The translations under genes and the position numbers were made by a program. DNA of 39,359 nucleotides from Planctomycetota bacterium (GTDB lineage: Bacteria > Planctomycetota > UBA1135 > GCA-002686595), in contig JANQEJ010000067.1 in assembly GCA_028278425.1 (NCBI GenBank), positions 1 through 39,359 on the forward strand. The letters are read 5' to 3'. How positions within the stretch are numbered: position 1 is the stretch's first letter; each line of letters begins with the position of its first letter. Of the stretch, positions 24,809 through 33,676 are shown one piece after another. The notes beneath the pieces are model-generated. The model ran no database searches. It was not told where the DNA came from and worked only from the letters and a program-made list of their open reading frames with translations.

Positions 24809-26914
24809 ATGGAAAACTACACCCGCGTGGAATGCGAGCTGGCGGGAAAGACCCTGACGATCGAAACCGGTCAGGTCGCGCGACAGGCGCACGGCTCGTG
24901 CATCGTTAGCTACGGCGAAACCCAGTGCTTCGCCGCGGTTTGCACCGGCCCCGCCCGCGAGGACATCGACTTCTTCCCGCTGACGGTGGACTACCGCGAG
25001 AAGACCGACGCGGCGGGCAAGATCCCCGGCGGCTTCTTCAAGCGCGAGGGTCGCCCGACGACCAAGGAGATCCTGACCATGCGGCTGATCGATCGCTCGA
25101 TCCGGCCGCTGTTCCCGAAGGGCTTCCGCCAGGAGGTCCAGGTGATGAGCAAGGTGCTCGGCTACGACGGCGAGACCAGCTCCGACATCCTGGCGATGAT
25201 CGCGTCGTTCGCGGCGCTGCACATCAGCCCGATCCCCTTCCACTGCGCCCTCGGCGCGGTGCGCGTCGGCCACCTCGACGGCGAGCTGATGCTCATGCCG
25301 ACCGACCCCGCCCGGCGCGAGGAGTCGCAGCTCGACCTCGTGGTCTCGGGCCACGCCGACGCGATCGCCATGGTCGAGGCCTCGGCCAAGCAGCTCGCGG
25401 AAGCCGAGATGATCGACGCCCTCGAGATGGGCCACACCGCCATCAAGACGATCTGCGCCGCCCTCGACGAGCTGCGCGAGAAGGCCGGCCAGGACAAGAT
25501 GGAGTTCGTCGAGCCGGTGAAGGACGAGGAGCTCGAGGCCGCCGTCGGCGCGAGCTACGACGCCGTCAAGGCCGCCATGGCCACCGAGGGCAAGCACGAG
25601 CGGGCCGACGCGGTCCGCGCGATCCGGGACAGCGTGGTCGAGGAGCTCTCGTCCGGCATCGAGGACGAGCGCGAGAAGGCCAAGCGGGTCAAGGCGGTCA
25701 AGAACGCCTTCAGCGAGCTGGCCGGCCGCGTCGAGCGCGACGGCATCCTCGCCGGCAAGCGCATCGACGGCCGGGCCTACGACGAGATCCGCCAGATCAC
25801 GATCGTGCCGGACTTCATCAAGCGCCAGCACGGCTCGGTGCTCTTCACGCGCGGCGAGACGCAGGCGCTGGTCTCCACCACCCTCGGCACGCCCGACGAC
25901 GAGCAGATCATCGACGGGATCGAGGAGGAGTACCGCAAGCACTTCTACCTGCACTACAGCTTCCCGCCCTACAGCGTCGGGGAGACGCGGCGCATCATGG
26001 GACCGGGCCGCCGCGAGATCGGCCACGGCATGCTGGCGGAGCGCTCGCTCCAGCCGGTGCTGCCGAGCCACGAGCAGTTTCCGTACACGATCCGCATCGT
26101 CTCCGACATCATGGAGTCGAACGGCTCCTCCTCGATGGCGAGCGTGTGCGGCGGCTGCCTCTCCATGATGCTCGGGGGCGTGCCGCTCCAGCAGCCGGTG
26201 GCGGGCATCGCGATGGGCCTCATCCAGGAGGGCGACCAGACGGCGATCCTCTCCGACATCCTCGGCTCGGAGGACCACAACGGCGACATGGACTTCAAGG
26301 TCGCCGGCTCGGGCCTCGGCATCACCGCCCTTCAGATGGACATCAAGATCCAGGGCGTGACGCGCGAGCTGCTCGAGGCCGCCTTGACCCAGGCGCGCGA
26401 TGGCCGCATCCACATCCTCAAGAAGATGCTCGAGGTCGTCCGCCAGCCGGCGGAAGAGATTTCCGAGTTCGCGCCGCGGATGGAGGTCATCCAGATCCCG
26501 AGCGACCGCATCGCCTTCCTCATCGGTCCCGGCGGCCGGACGATCCGCGGCCTCCAGGACCAGTTCAAGGTGAAGATCGCCGTGGTGTCCGACGAGGGCA
26601 CCGTGTCGGTCGCCGGCGTCGACAGCGAGAAGGTCGGCGCCTGCATCGCGACCATCCAGGCCATGTGCGAGACGCCGAAGATCGGCGCGCGCTACAAAGG
26701 AACGGTCAAGAGCACCAAGGACTTCGGCGCCTTCATCGAGATCCTCCCGGGCACCGAGGGCATGTGCCACATCTCGGAGCTCGCCGAGGGCTACGTCGAC
26801 CGCGTCGAGGACGTGGTCAAGCCGGGCGACGAGATCGAGGTGGTCGTCATCAACGTGGACGACCGCGGCAAGATCAAGCTGTCGCACCGCCAGGCGCTCG
26901 CTCCGCAGAGCTAG
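24809..26914 (+). CDS. pnp: Polyribonucleotide nucleotidyltransferase (PNPase)
   Basis: The 701-residue protein has the complete PNPase architecture. The first RNase PH domain occupies about 10-230 (GKTLTIETGQVARQAHGS; FFKREGRPTTKEILTMRLID), followed by an all-helical linker. The second, catalytic RNase PH domain spans about 310-540 (RGETQALVSTTLGT; SNGSSSMASVCGG; DHNGDMDFKVAGS). A KH domain follows (about 550-610, IAFLIGPGGRTIRGLQ), then S1 (about 620-695, GTVKSTKDFGAFIEILPGTE). The enzyme degrades RNA phosphorolytically from the 3' end and is often part of a degradosome. The length is typical. It is downstream of rpsO, with a 15-bp terminator hairpin after the stop. Confidence 0.98.
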   Translation: MENYTRVECELAGKTLTIETGQVARQAHGSCIVSYGETQCFAAVCTGPAREDIDFFPLTVDYREKTDAAGKIPGGFFKREGRPTTKEILTMRLIDRSIRPLFPKGFRQEVQVMSKVLGYDGETSSDILAMIASFAALHISPIPFHCALGAVRVGHLDGELMLMPTDPARREESQLDLVVSGHADAIAMVEASAKQLAEAEMIDALEMGHTAIKTICAALDELREKAGQDKMEFVEPVKDEELEAAVGASYDAVKAAMATEGKHERADAVRAIRDSVVEELSSGIEDEREKAKRVKAVKNAFSELAGRVERDGILAGKRIDGRAYDEIRQITIVPDFIKRQHGSVLFTRGETQALVSTTLGTPDDEQIIDGIEEEYRKHFYLHYSFPPYSVGETRRIMGPGRREIGHGMLAERSLQPVLPSHEQFPYTIRIVSDIMESNGSSSMASVCGGCLSMMLGGVPLQQPVAGIAMGLIQEGDQTAILSDILGSEDHNGDMDFKVAGSGLGITALQMDIKIQGVTRELLEAALTQARDGRIHILKKMLEVVRQPAEEISEFAPRMEVIQIPSDRIAFLIGPGGRTIRGLQDQFKVKIAVVSDEGTVSVAGVDSEKVGACIATIQAMCETPKIGARYKGTVKSTKDFGAFIEILPGTEGMCHISELAEGYVDRVEDVVKPGDEIEVVVINVDDRGKIKLSHRQALAPQS

Positions 26915-26933
26915 GGTTCCCACCGACTTCGAT

Positions 26934-26981
26934 CGAACGGGCCACGCCGTTCCGCAACCGCGGGGCGGCGTGGCCCGTTCG
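26934..26981 (+). terminator. Perfect 15-bp stem-loop after pnp
   Basis: Positions 26934-26948 (beginning CGAACGGGCC) are perfectly complementary to 26967-26981 around an 18-base loop, starting 20 bases after the pnp stop. No T-run follows, so it is either a Rho-assisted terminator or a 3' stabiliser. Confidence 0.6.
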
Positions 26982-27189
26982 CGTACGGATTCCGAGGTAT
27001 GTTTTGCCGATTGCCGGCTACACACGGGCGGCCCAAGACATCTAGTCCGTTGCCCGGCGGCGCTCGCGGGGTAGCTCTCGAAGCGCTCCTCGAGCCCGAC
27101 CTTCGGGCAGGAACGCGCAAATTCCCCGGGTTTCTGCGCAGGAAATCGGCATCTCCGGCCGTATTCCCCCACGGCTCCGCTACCATCCA
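26982..27189. other. Intergenic stretch after the pnp hairpin
   Basis: No gene, tRNA or strong structure is recognised here. GCTACCAT at 27179-27186 is a possible -10 element. If so, the following ATG at 27190 would lie inside or at the transcription start, which would favour ATG 27208 for the next gene. Confidence 0.4.
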
Positions 27190-27639
27190 ATGAAAGACCG
27201 GCCTGTCATGCGCGCACTGAACCTGATCGCCCCCCTCGCCCTCTTCCTCGGCCTCGGAGCGGTCCCTGCGGCGGCGGAGCCGGTGGAGACGGCGGCCATC
27301 GAGAGCGCCGAGACGAGCTCCGGATGGAAGGCGAAGGCGAAGGACAACATCGCCGGCCTGAGCGACCTCAAGAAGGTCTCGAACCCCGCGGTGGTGGACT
27401 ACGACAAGCTGCTCGCCGCCACGGCGGAGATGAAGCAGATCAAGCGGGACAAGATCGATCCCGACTCCCCCAAGGGCCGGAGCCTCCGCCAGCAGGCCGT
27501 CGAGCGCGTCACCAAGGCCGCCGAGGCCATCCGCTCGGAAAAGCGCCATTGCAGCGTCTGGAAGGCGATCAGCCACAAGGACGGCCGCAAGGTGGCGGAC
27601 ATCACCAAGGCCGTGCAGGACAAGCTCGGAAGCGTCTGA
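27190..27639 (+). CDS. Small exported protein of unknown function
   Basis: The 149-residue protein has a signal peptide (MRALNLIAPLALFLGLGAVP, then AAAEP). The mature part is charged and mainly helical: VVDYDKLLAATAEMKQIKRD, then AVERVTKAAEAIRSEKRHC and HKDGRKVADITKAVQDKLG. I recognise no family. Two starts are possible, ATG 27190 and ATG 27208; both keep the signal peptide and neither has a clear ribosome binding site. A hairpin with a short T-run follows (27664-27692). Confidence 0.75.
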   Translation: MKDRPVMRALNLIAPLALFLGLGAVPAAAEPVETAAIESAETSSGWKAKAKDNIAGLSDLKKVSNPAVVDYDKLLAATAEMKQIKRDKIDPDSPKGRSLRQQAVERVTKAAEAIRSEKRHCSVWKAISHKDGRKVADITKAVQDKLGSV

Positions 27640-27663
27640 GACCATCGGAATCGTCCGTATCGA

Positions 27664-27692
27664 GCCCCGCCCCGCCGCTTCCAGCGCGGGGC
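27664..27692 (+). terminator. Candidate intrinsic terminator
   Basis: GCCCCGC (27664-27670) pairs with GCGGGGC (27686-27692), followed 8 bases later by a short TTT tract. It lies 25 bases after the stop of the small exported protein and before the secretin gene. Confidence 0.45.
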
Positions 27693-27784
27693 GCCGTCGT
27701 TTAAGGAGGAATCTGGATTTCGACCCCGACCCTCGCCCTCCGCTCCAGGTTTCGCTACGAATGCCCGATCGACGGGATACCCCC

Positions 27785-29182
27785 ATGTCTCGGAAGTCGC
27801 GTTCGGAGCTGATCCTACCGCTCCTCGTCCTCGCCGGATGCCTGGCCCCGCGGCCCGGGGAGGAGGGCGAGGTCATCGGCATCGACGAGGTCGGCCGCAT
27901 GATCGGCGAGGGGGCCGAGCCGGTCCTCGGGACGGTCGAGGAAGGGCGGGTCGTCCCGGAGGGAGACCCGACGGCGTTGGCGGATCCGGCGGCCGTGGAC
28001 TTCCAGGAGACCGAGGACGAGCAGGAGGAGCCGCGCGAGAACCCCTACATCCACTTCGGCGAGCGGATCATGGTCCACACGCATCCGGTCACCGGGGAGA
28101 CGCTGATCACGAAGCCCTACCCGCTGCCCGAGGGCAAGGGGCAGAGGATGCTCGACCTGATTCGAGCCATCGAGCCGTTCCCGTACACGCTGGTGCCGGT
28201 CGATGACAAAGGAGCTCCGGTCCCCTCGGATCAGCCGCCGAATCCCGAAGTCGTCGAGCTCCTGGTCATGCCGGGCTGGGATACCGAGCAGTACATCAAG
28301 CGCGCGACCGGGCCCGCCATCACGGATCCGTCGGTCGCCGACTCGCTCGTCATCTCCGACCTGCTCGTCGCCACGGCGACCTACGACCTGCTCGACGAGA
28401 TGGAGGACTTCGTCAACCTGTTCGGGGCCGGCGTGCGCCAGATCGAGATCGAGGCCAAGATCGTCGAGGTCGTGGACTCCGACACCTTCGATTTCGGCAT
28501 CCAGATGGGGAGCGCCGACTTCCCCGACAACACGCTCGTCGACGCCTTCGACTTCCAGTTGCCCAACGTTTCGGATCCCGTCGAGGCCCTCCTCACCCTG
28601 GGAGCCGTCCAGGACGGCGTTCAGTTCGACTTGATCCTGGAGGCGCTCCAGACCTTCTCCAACGTCTCGATCGACCAGCAGCCGAAGGTCGCCGTGCGCG
28701 AGGGCGTACCCGCGACCATCGCCAGCACGCGTGAGATCCCCTACCAGAAGATCGGCACCTTCGACCCGAACACGGGGAACGTCTCGACCACGCTCGACTA
28801 CATCTCGGTCGGGATTCAGCTCTACGTCGCACCGCGGGTGGTGGGGACCGACACGCTGGCCATCGACGTGCACGTCATCTCGTCCCAGTTCGTGGGCTCG
28901 ATCAACACGCTGTCGGGGACCGTTACGAGCATCGACACTCCGGTCGTCGCCACGCGCACGGCCAAGACCGTCGTCTACCTCCAACCGGGCCAGTCCCTCA
29001 TCATCGGCGGGCTGACGAGCGAGCGGATTCAGGAGATCGAGCAACAGGTCCCGATCCTGGGCGACATTCCCCTGGTCGGGCGGATCTTCCGCTCGACCTT
29101 CGAGAGCACCGAGACGACCTACTCGATGTTCGTCATCAGCCCCCGGATCATCCAGGGCAACGAGTTCAACGCCGAGCTCTAG
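27785..29182 (+). CDS. Secretin-family lipoprotein (GspD/PilQ-like)
   Basis: The 465-residue protein begins MSRKSRSELILPLLVLAGCL, a lipoprotein signal with lipobox LAGC. An acidic, low-complexity spacer (about 40-95) is followed by an N-domain-like region (about 100-220). The C-terminal secretin core contains QIEIEAKIVEVVDSDTFDFG, VSIDQQPKVAVREGVPATIA and the hallmark end VPILGDIPLVGRIFRS with TTYSMFVISPRII. Secretins form gated outer-membrane rings for type II secretion, type IV pili or related systems. It is short for GspD, having fewer N-domains. An ATG at 27761 would add eight residues before the signal; 27785 fits the lipoprotein signal better. The next gene encodes a GspK-like protein, so a compact type II-like apparatus is plausible, but no ATPase or major pseudopilin gene is in the window. 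Confidence 0.88.
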   Translation: MSRKSRSELILPLLVLAGCLAPRPGEEGEVIGIDEVGRMIGEGAEPVLGTVEEGRVVPEGDPTALADPAAVDFQETEDEQEEPRENPYIHFGERIMVHTHPVTGETLITKPYPLPEGKGQRMLDLIRAIEPFPYTLVPVDDKGAPVPSDQPPNPEVVELLVMPGWDTEQYIKRATGPAITDPSVADSLVISDLLVATATYDLLDEMEDFVNLFGAGVRQIEIEAKIVEVVDSDTFDFGIQMGSADFPDNTLVDAFDFQLPNVSDPVEALLTLGAVQDGVQFDLILEALQTFSNVSIDQQPKVAVREGVPATIASTREIPYQKIGTFDPNTGNVSTTLDYISVGIQLYVAPRVVGTDTLAIDVHVISSQFVGSINTLSGTVTSIDTPVVATRTAKTVVYLQPGQSLIIGGLTSERIQEIEQQVPILGDIPLVGRIFRSTFESTETTYSMFVISPRIIQGNEFNAEL

Positions 29183-29234
29183 GCTCGATCGCTAAGATGG
29201 GGAAGCCGGGGCCCCCTCCGGCGTCCCAGTCGCC

Positions 29235-30785
29235 ATGCAGTTGCTCCAGCGCCAGAAGGCCCTCCGCGCCGCCGCTTCCGTGCGCCGCGGGGCCGCCCTG
29301 CTGCTCTCGATGCTGGTCCTCTTCGTGCTGTGGGCGATCGTCATCCAGATCGCCGTCACCACGGCCACCGACGCCCGGATCGGCCGCAACGACGTGGCGC
29401 TGACGACGATGGACCTGGCGATCGAGTCCGCGCTGCTAGAGATCTCCGAGACCCTGATCGCGGACGCCGAAGCGGGCGAGGACAGCGGCGGAGGAGGCAT
29501 GGGCGATGCCTTCGGCGACGTGGGCGGCGACGGCGGCGGCTTCCCCGGCGGCGAAGGGGGCGAGGAGGAAGGCGGCGGCGGGCCGGTCGACTGCAAGGAG
29601 GACGACTGGGCGCGGCCGATCCGCACCGAGATGGTCGACATCGGCATCCGCCTGCGGGTCCTCGTCCAGGACGAGGACAGCAAGTACAACGTCCTCACGA
29701 TGCTGTCCGAGGACGAGGAGGAGGCCCAAAAGGCCTACGACCGCGTCGTCCGCATCCTCGACCTGTGCCGCGAGGGGACCGGGGCGGACATCGACTCCGG
29801 CGACGCGCGCGAGATGGCGACGCAGATGCTGGAGTACATCCAGAACCGCGACGACTTCTTCCCGACCCCCACCCTCCTCACCGCGGACGAGGAGCAGGAG
29901 GAGCTCGCGCTCCCGCTCTCGCTGCGCGAGTTCGTCTACCTCCCCGCCTTCGAGCCGAACCACTTCCGCGACTTCCGCGACGAGGACGGCGAGGTCGTCC
30001 ACTCGATCGGCTCGTACCTGACCGTGTGGACCGCGCTGACCACCCGCGACGATCTCGATCAGGAGGCCGGGGGCGAGGACGGCGAGGGCGACCCGCCCGC
30101 CGGGGAGCCGGGCGGGGGCACCTCGACCGACACGTTGGGCGGCGGCAACGACGACGTGGGCGATCTGACGGGAACGGGCGCGGGCGGCCAGGGCGCCGGC
30201 GACGAGTCCCTCGGCGGAGGGGGCGGCGGAGGCGCCCAGGACGAGAAGGCCGGTATCGCGGTCAACATCAACACGGCGCCGCTGGCCGTCCTGGTGGCGC
30301 TGATGGACGACCGCGACGTCTCGGTCCGCTTCTGGGAGGACGTTCTCGAGTGGCGCAACGAGCCGGACGAGGAAGCGCTCGACGAGGACGAGGAGCCGCC
30401 GCTCGACGAGTTCGGCGACGAGGTCATCCCGAAGCAGTACTTCGAGTCGCTGGGCGACCTCGACGAGTTCGACGAGTACCGAAACCTCGAGGGAACGCTC
30501 CAGGGGGAGCTCAACCAGCTCCTGACGACCCAGAGCCACGTCTTCTCGATCTACGTCACCGCGCGGAAGCCGACCGGCCTCGACGCCGGAACGGGGGACT
30601 TCGCGCAGACGAAGGAAGAGCTGCTCGAGGAAGAGGAGAAGGGCCAGGCCCTGACCCGAACCGTGCGCTGCGTCGTCTGGCGCCGGCAGGGACAGGACGG
30701 CTGGGAGCTGATCCCGCTCGAGCGCTGGGAGGTCTGCGACTACATGCCCTTCGAGGTGCTGGACTTCCCCGACGAGGACCGGTGA
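29235..30785 (+). CDS. GspK-like minor pseudopilin
   Basis: The 516-residue protein begins with a basic stretch, then RRGAALLLSMLVLFVLWAIV, the prepilin-like segment expected of GspK (processing after Gly). The body has the GspK-type helix-hairpin-helix phrase AVNINTAPLAVLVALMDDRD. Two low-complexity Gly/Glu/Asp-rich insertions interrupt it (about residues 75-118 and 275-335), making it longer than typical GspK. GspK caps the pseudopilus tip of type II secretion systems. GCTAAGAT (29191-29198) may be a -10 element. The final TGA overlaps the GTG start of the next gene. Confidence 0.78.
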   Translation: MQLLQRQKALRAAASVRRGAALLLSMLVLFVLWAIVIQIAVTTATDARIGRNDVALTTMDLAIESALLEISETLIADAEAGEDSGGGGMGDAFGDVGGDGGGFPGGEGGEEEGGGGPVDCKEDDWARPIRTEMVDIGIRLRVLVQDEDSKYNVLTMLSEDEEEAQKAYDRVVRILDLCREGTGADIDSGDAREMATQMLEYIQNRDDFFPTPTLLTADEEQEELALPLSLREFVYLPAFEPNHFRDFRDEDGEVVHSIGSYLTVWTALTTRDDLDQEAGGEDGEGDPPAGEPGGGTSTDTLGGGNDDVGDLTGTGAGGQGAGDESLGGGGGGGAQDEKAGIAVNINTAPLAVLVALMDDRDVSVRFWEDVLEWRNEPDEEALDEDEEPPLDEFGDEVIPKQYFESLGDLDEFDEYRNLEGTLQGELNQLLTTQSHVFSIYVTARKPTGLDAGTGDFAQTKEELLEEEEKGQALTRTVRCVVWRRQGQDGWELIPLERWEVCDYMPFEVLDFPDEDR

Positions 30786-32371
30786 GCCGCCGGGGAGCGC
30801 GCGCCGACCCGGTCCGTCTCGAGGTCTTCCACCACCTGTTCGCCGCGCTGTGCGAGGAGATGGGCGCGACCCTGCTCCGCTCGTCCTTCTCGCCCAACAT
30901 CAAGGAGCGGCGGGACTTCTCCTGCGCGCTCTTCGACGGCGACGCGCGCATGATCGGCCAGGCGGCGCACCTGCCGGTGCATCTCGGCTCGACGCCGATG
31001 AGCGTCGCCGCGGCGCTCGCGGCCGTGGAGTTCGAACCCGGCGACGCGGTCGTCCTGAACGACCCCTTCGCCGGCGGGACGCACCTGCCCGACGTGACGC
31101 TGGTGTCGCCGGTGTTCCTTCCCGGCAGCAAGCGACCGGACTTCCTCTGCGCGAACCGCGCCCACCACGCGGACGTGGGCGGCGCCACGCCGGGATCGAT
31201 GGGGCCGGCGAGCGACGTCCACGGCGAGGGGCTGCGCATCCCGCCGATGCGCCTGGTGCGCCGCGGCGAGGTCGAGCGCGAGGTCTTGGCGCTCCTCCTG
31301 GCGAACATGCGCGTGCCGCGCGAGCGCGAGGGCGACCTCTTCGCGCAGTGGTCCGCCAACCGGCTCGGCGAGCGGCGCATGCTCGCCCTGGCCGAGGAGC
31401 ACGGCGCGCGCGAGGTCCGCGCCCGCGGCGCGCAGTTGATGGACTGGACGGAGAAGCTGACGCGCGAAACCCTGCGCGCGCTCCCGAACGGCGAGTGGAG
31501 CTTCGAGGACGAGCTCGAGGAGCCCGCGGCCGGCGGCGGCAACGTCAAGATCCGCCTGCGCCTCGCGAAGCGCGGCGCGAGGCTCGTCTGCGACTTCCGC
31601 GAGACCGACGCGCTGCCCGGCAGCCCCGTCAACACGGTGCGCGCGGTGTGCGTCTCGGCGGTCTTCTACGTGCTGCGCACGCTCCTTCCGCCGGGAACGC
31701 CGACGAACGACGGCATCCTGCGCGCGGTCGAGGTCCTGACCACGCCGGGGACGCTGGTGGACGCGGTCTACCCGACGAGCGTCGCGGCCGGCAACGTCGA
31801 GACGAGCCAGCGGCTGGTCGACGTCCTCCTCGGCGCGCTGGCGCAGGCGCTGCCGGACCGCGTTCCCGCCGCGAGCACGGGGACGATGAGCAACCTCACC
31901 TTCGGGGGGACGCTCGCCGGGGGCGAGCCCTACGCCTATTACGAGACGATCGCCGGCGGAGCCGGCGGCGGACCGGCCGGTCCGGGCGAGAGCGCCGTCC
32001 ACACCCACATGACGAACACGCGCAACACGCCGATCGAGGCGCTCGAGGCCCAGGTGCCGGTTCGCGTGCTCTCGTACTCCGTCCGGCGCGGCTCGGGCGG
32101 CGTCGGGCGGAGCCCCGGGGGCGAGGGAATCCGGAAGCGACTGCGCTTCCTGCGTCCCGCACACCTCGCCTGGGTCGCCGAGCGTCAGGAGCGCGGCCCG
32201 TGGGGACTCGCCGGCGGCGGCCGCGGCGCGCCCGGCGGCGCGCGCGTGCGCCGCGCGGGCGCGAAACACTTCGAGCCCCTGCCCGGCAAGGCGGCGGTCG
32301 ACCTCCCGGCGGACAGCGTCGTCGAGATCGAAACGCCGGGCGGCGGTGGCCACGGCAGAGCGCGCCGCTAA
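30782..32371 (+). CDS. Hydantoinase B/oxoprolinase family protein
   Basis: The 529-residue protein matches the HyuB family (PF02538): LEVFHHLFAALCEEMGATLL, NIKERRDFSCALFDGDARMI, AVVLNDPFAGGTHLPDVTLV, then CANRAHHADVGG with a His cluster. The C-terminal half has THMTNTRNTPIEALE. Family enzymes open N-methylhydantoins or 5-oxoproline with ATP, normally with a HyuA partner encoded beside them or fused. No HyuA is in the window, so its substrate is open. The GTG start overlaps the upstream GspK-like stop by four bases (GTGA). Its stop TAA overlaps a TAAAAT hexamer that may serve purA. Confidence 0.88.
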   Translation: MSRRGARADPVRLEVFHHLFAALCEEMGATLLRSSFSPNIKERRDFSCALFDGDARMIGQAAHLPVHLGSTPMSVAAALAAVEFEPGDAVVLNDPFAGGTHLPDVTLVSPVFLPGSKRPDFLCANRAHHADVGGATPGSMGPASDVHGEGLRIPPMRLVRRGEVEREVLALLLANMRVPREREGDLFAQWSANRLGERRMLALAEEHGAREVRARGAQLMDWTEKLTRETLRALPNGEWSFEDELEEPAAGGGNVKIRLRLAKRGARLVCDFRETDALPGSPVNTVRAVCVSAVFYVLRTLLPPGTPTNDGILRAVEVLTTPGTLVDAVYPTSVAAGNVETSQRLVDVLLGALAQALPDRVPAASTGTMSNLTFGGTLAGGEPYAYYETIAGGAGGGPAGPGESAVHTHMTNTRNTPIEALEAQVPVRVLSYSVRRGSGGVGRSPGGEGIRKRLRFLRPAHLAWVAERQERGPWGLAGGGRGAPGGARVRRAGAKHFEPLPGKAAVDLPADSVVEIETPGGGGHGRARR

Positions 32372-32383
32372 AATCGCCCGGTC

Positions 32384-33667
32384 ATGCCTTCGCTCAGCGT
32401 GTTCGGTGCCCAGTGGGGCGACGAGGGGAAGGGCAAGATCATCGACAACCTCGCGCGCGACCACGACCTGGTCGTGCGCTACCAGGGCGGCGCGAACGCC
32501 GGCCACACGGTCGTCGTGGGCGGCGAGAAGTTCGTCCTGCACCAGATCCCCTCCGGCATCCTCCACGACGGCAAGCGCAACGTGATCGCCGGCGGTCTCG
32601 CGATCGACCCGGCGACGCTTCTGCGCGAGATCGACGGGCTGTCCGAGCGCGGGATCGAGGTCCACCCCGGAAACCTCTGCGTGTCCGGCGCCGCCCACGT
32701 GATCTTCGAGCACCACCGGCGCATCGACCGGCTGTCCGAGCGCTGGCTCGGGGACGGCCGCATCGGGACGACCGGCCGCGGGATCGGACCGTGCTACGCC
32801 GACAAGGCCGCGCGCACTGGGTTGCGCATCGCGGACCTCGTCGACCCGGACCGCCTGCGGCAACGGCTAGGGGCCGTCCTCGCCGAGAAGAACGCGCTGA
32901 TCGGCGACGTCCACGGCGAGGAGACGCTCGACTTCGAAGCCGAGCTGAGCGCCGCGCTCGCCTTCGGCGAGCGGCTCGCGCCCTTCGTCGCGGACACCGG
33001 CGCCGAGGTGCGCGCGGCCTACCGCGAGGGCAAGCGGATCCTCTTCGAGGGGGCCCAGGGCGTGTTGCTCGACATCGACCACGGGACCTATCCCTACGTC
33101 ACCTCCTCCAACACGGGCGTGCACGGCATCGGCCCCGGCGTCGGTTTCCCGCCCAACCAAATCGACCGCGCGTGGGGCATCGCCAAGGCGTACTGCACGC
33201 GCGTGGGCGAGGGGCCGTTCCCGACCGAGGACGAGGGCGAGTGCGGCGAGCGCCTCCGCGACGAGGGCAACGAGTACGGGGCCACCACCGGGCGGCCGCG
33301 GCGGTGCGGCTGGTTCGACGCGGTCGCGGTGCGCTACGCGCTCGAGCTCAACGGAGCCCAGGGCTGGATCATGACCAACCTGGACGTTCTCTCCGCCTTC
33401 TCGGAGATCTCCGTCGCCAGCGCCTACGAGCTCGACGGCCGCGCGGTGGACCGCTACCCCGCCGCCCTCGCCTCGCTGGCGGGGGTCGTGCCGCGTTACG
33501 AATCCAGGCCGGGGTGGATGGAAGACATCACGGGTGTGCGGCACTATGGAGACCTACCCGGGGCCGCCCGGGACTACGTCGAATGGATCGAGACGCTGGT
33601 CGGCGTCCCGATCGTCCTGCTCTCGGTGGGACCGGAGCGGGACCAGGTGATCCCGCGCGGTCTCTGA
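32384..33667 (+). CDS. purA: Adenylosuccinate synthetase
   Basis: The 427-residue protein shows the PurA signature QWGDEGKGK at 10-18 (catalytic Asp13), NAGHTVV, GTTGRGIGPCYADKAAR and QGVLLDIDHGTYPYVTSSNT. It joins IMP and aspartate using GTP to make adenylosuccinate in AMP synthesis. Length is typical. No ribosome binding site precedes the ATG. A TAAAAT hexamer (32369-32374) ends only 9 bases upstream, so the mRNA may be leaderless or nearly so. It starts a run of housekeeping genes continuing with uppS. Confidence 0.98.
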   Translation: MPSLSVFGAQWGDEGKGKIIDNLARDHDLVVRYQGGANAGHTVVVGGEKFVLHQIPSGILHDGKRNVIAGGLAIDPATLLREIDGLSERGIEVHPGNLCVSGAAHVIFEHHRRIDRLSERWLGDGRIGTTGRGIGPCYADKAARTGLRIADLVDPDRLRQRLGAVLAEKNALIGDVHGEETLDFEAELSAALAFGERLAPFVADTGAEVRAAYREGKRILFEGAQGVLLDIDHGTYPYVTSSNTGVHGIGPGVGFPPNQIDRAWGIAKAYCTRVGEGPFPTEDEGECGERLRDEGNEYGATTGRPRRCGWFDAVAVRYALELNGAQGWIMTNLDVLSAFSEISVASAYELDGRAVDRYPAALASLAGVVPRYESRPGWMEDITGVRHYGDLPGAARDYVEWIETLVGVPIVLLSVGPERDQVIPRGL

Positions 33668-33676
33668 TCCAGAGCC

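Noticed and set aside
27070..27160. tRNA-like GGGGTAGCTC segment
   Set aside because: No acceptor stem, anticodon arm or T-arm could be paired around it.
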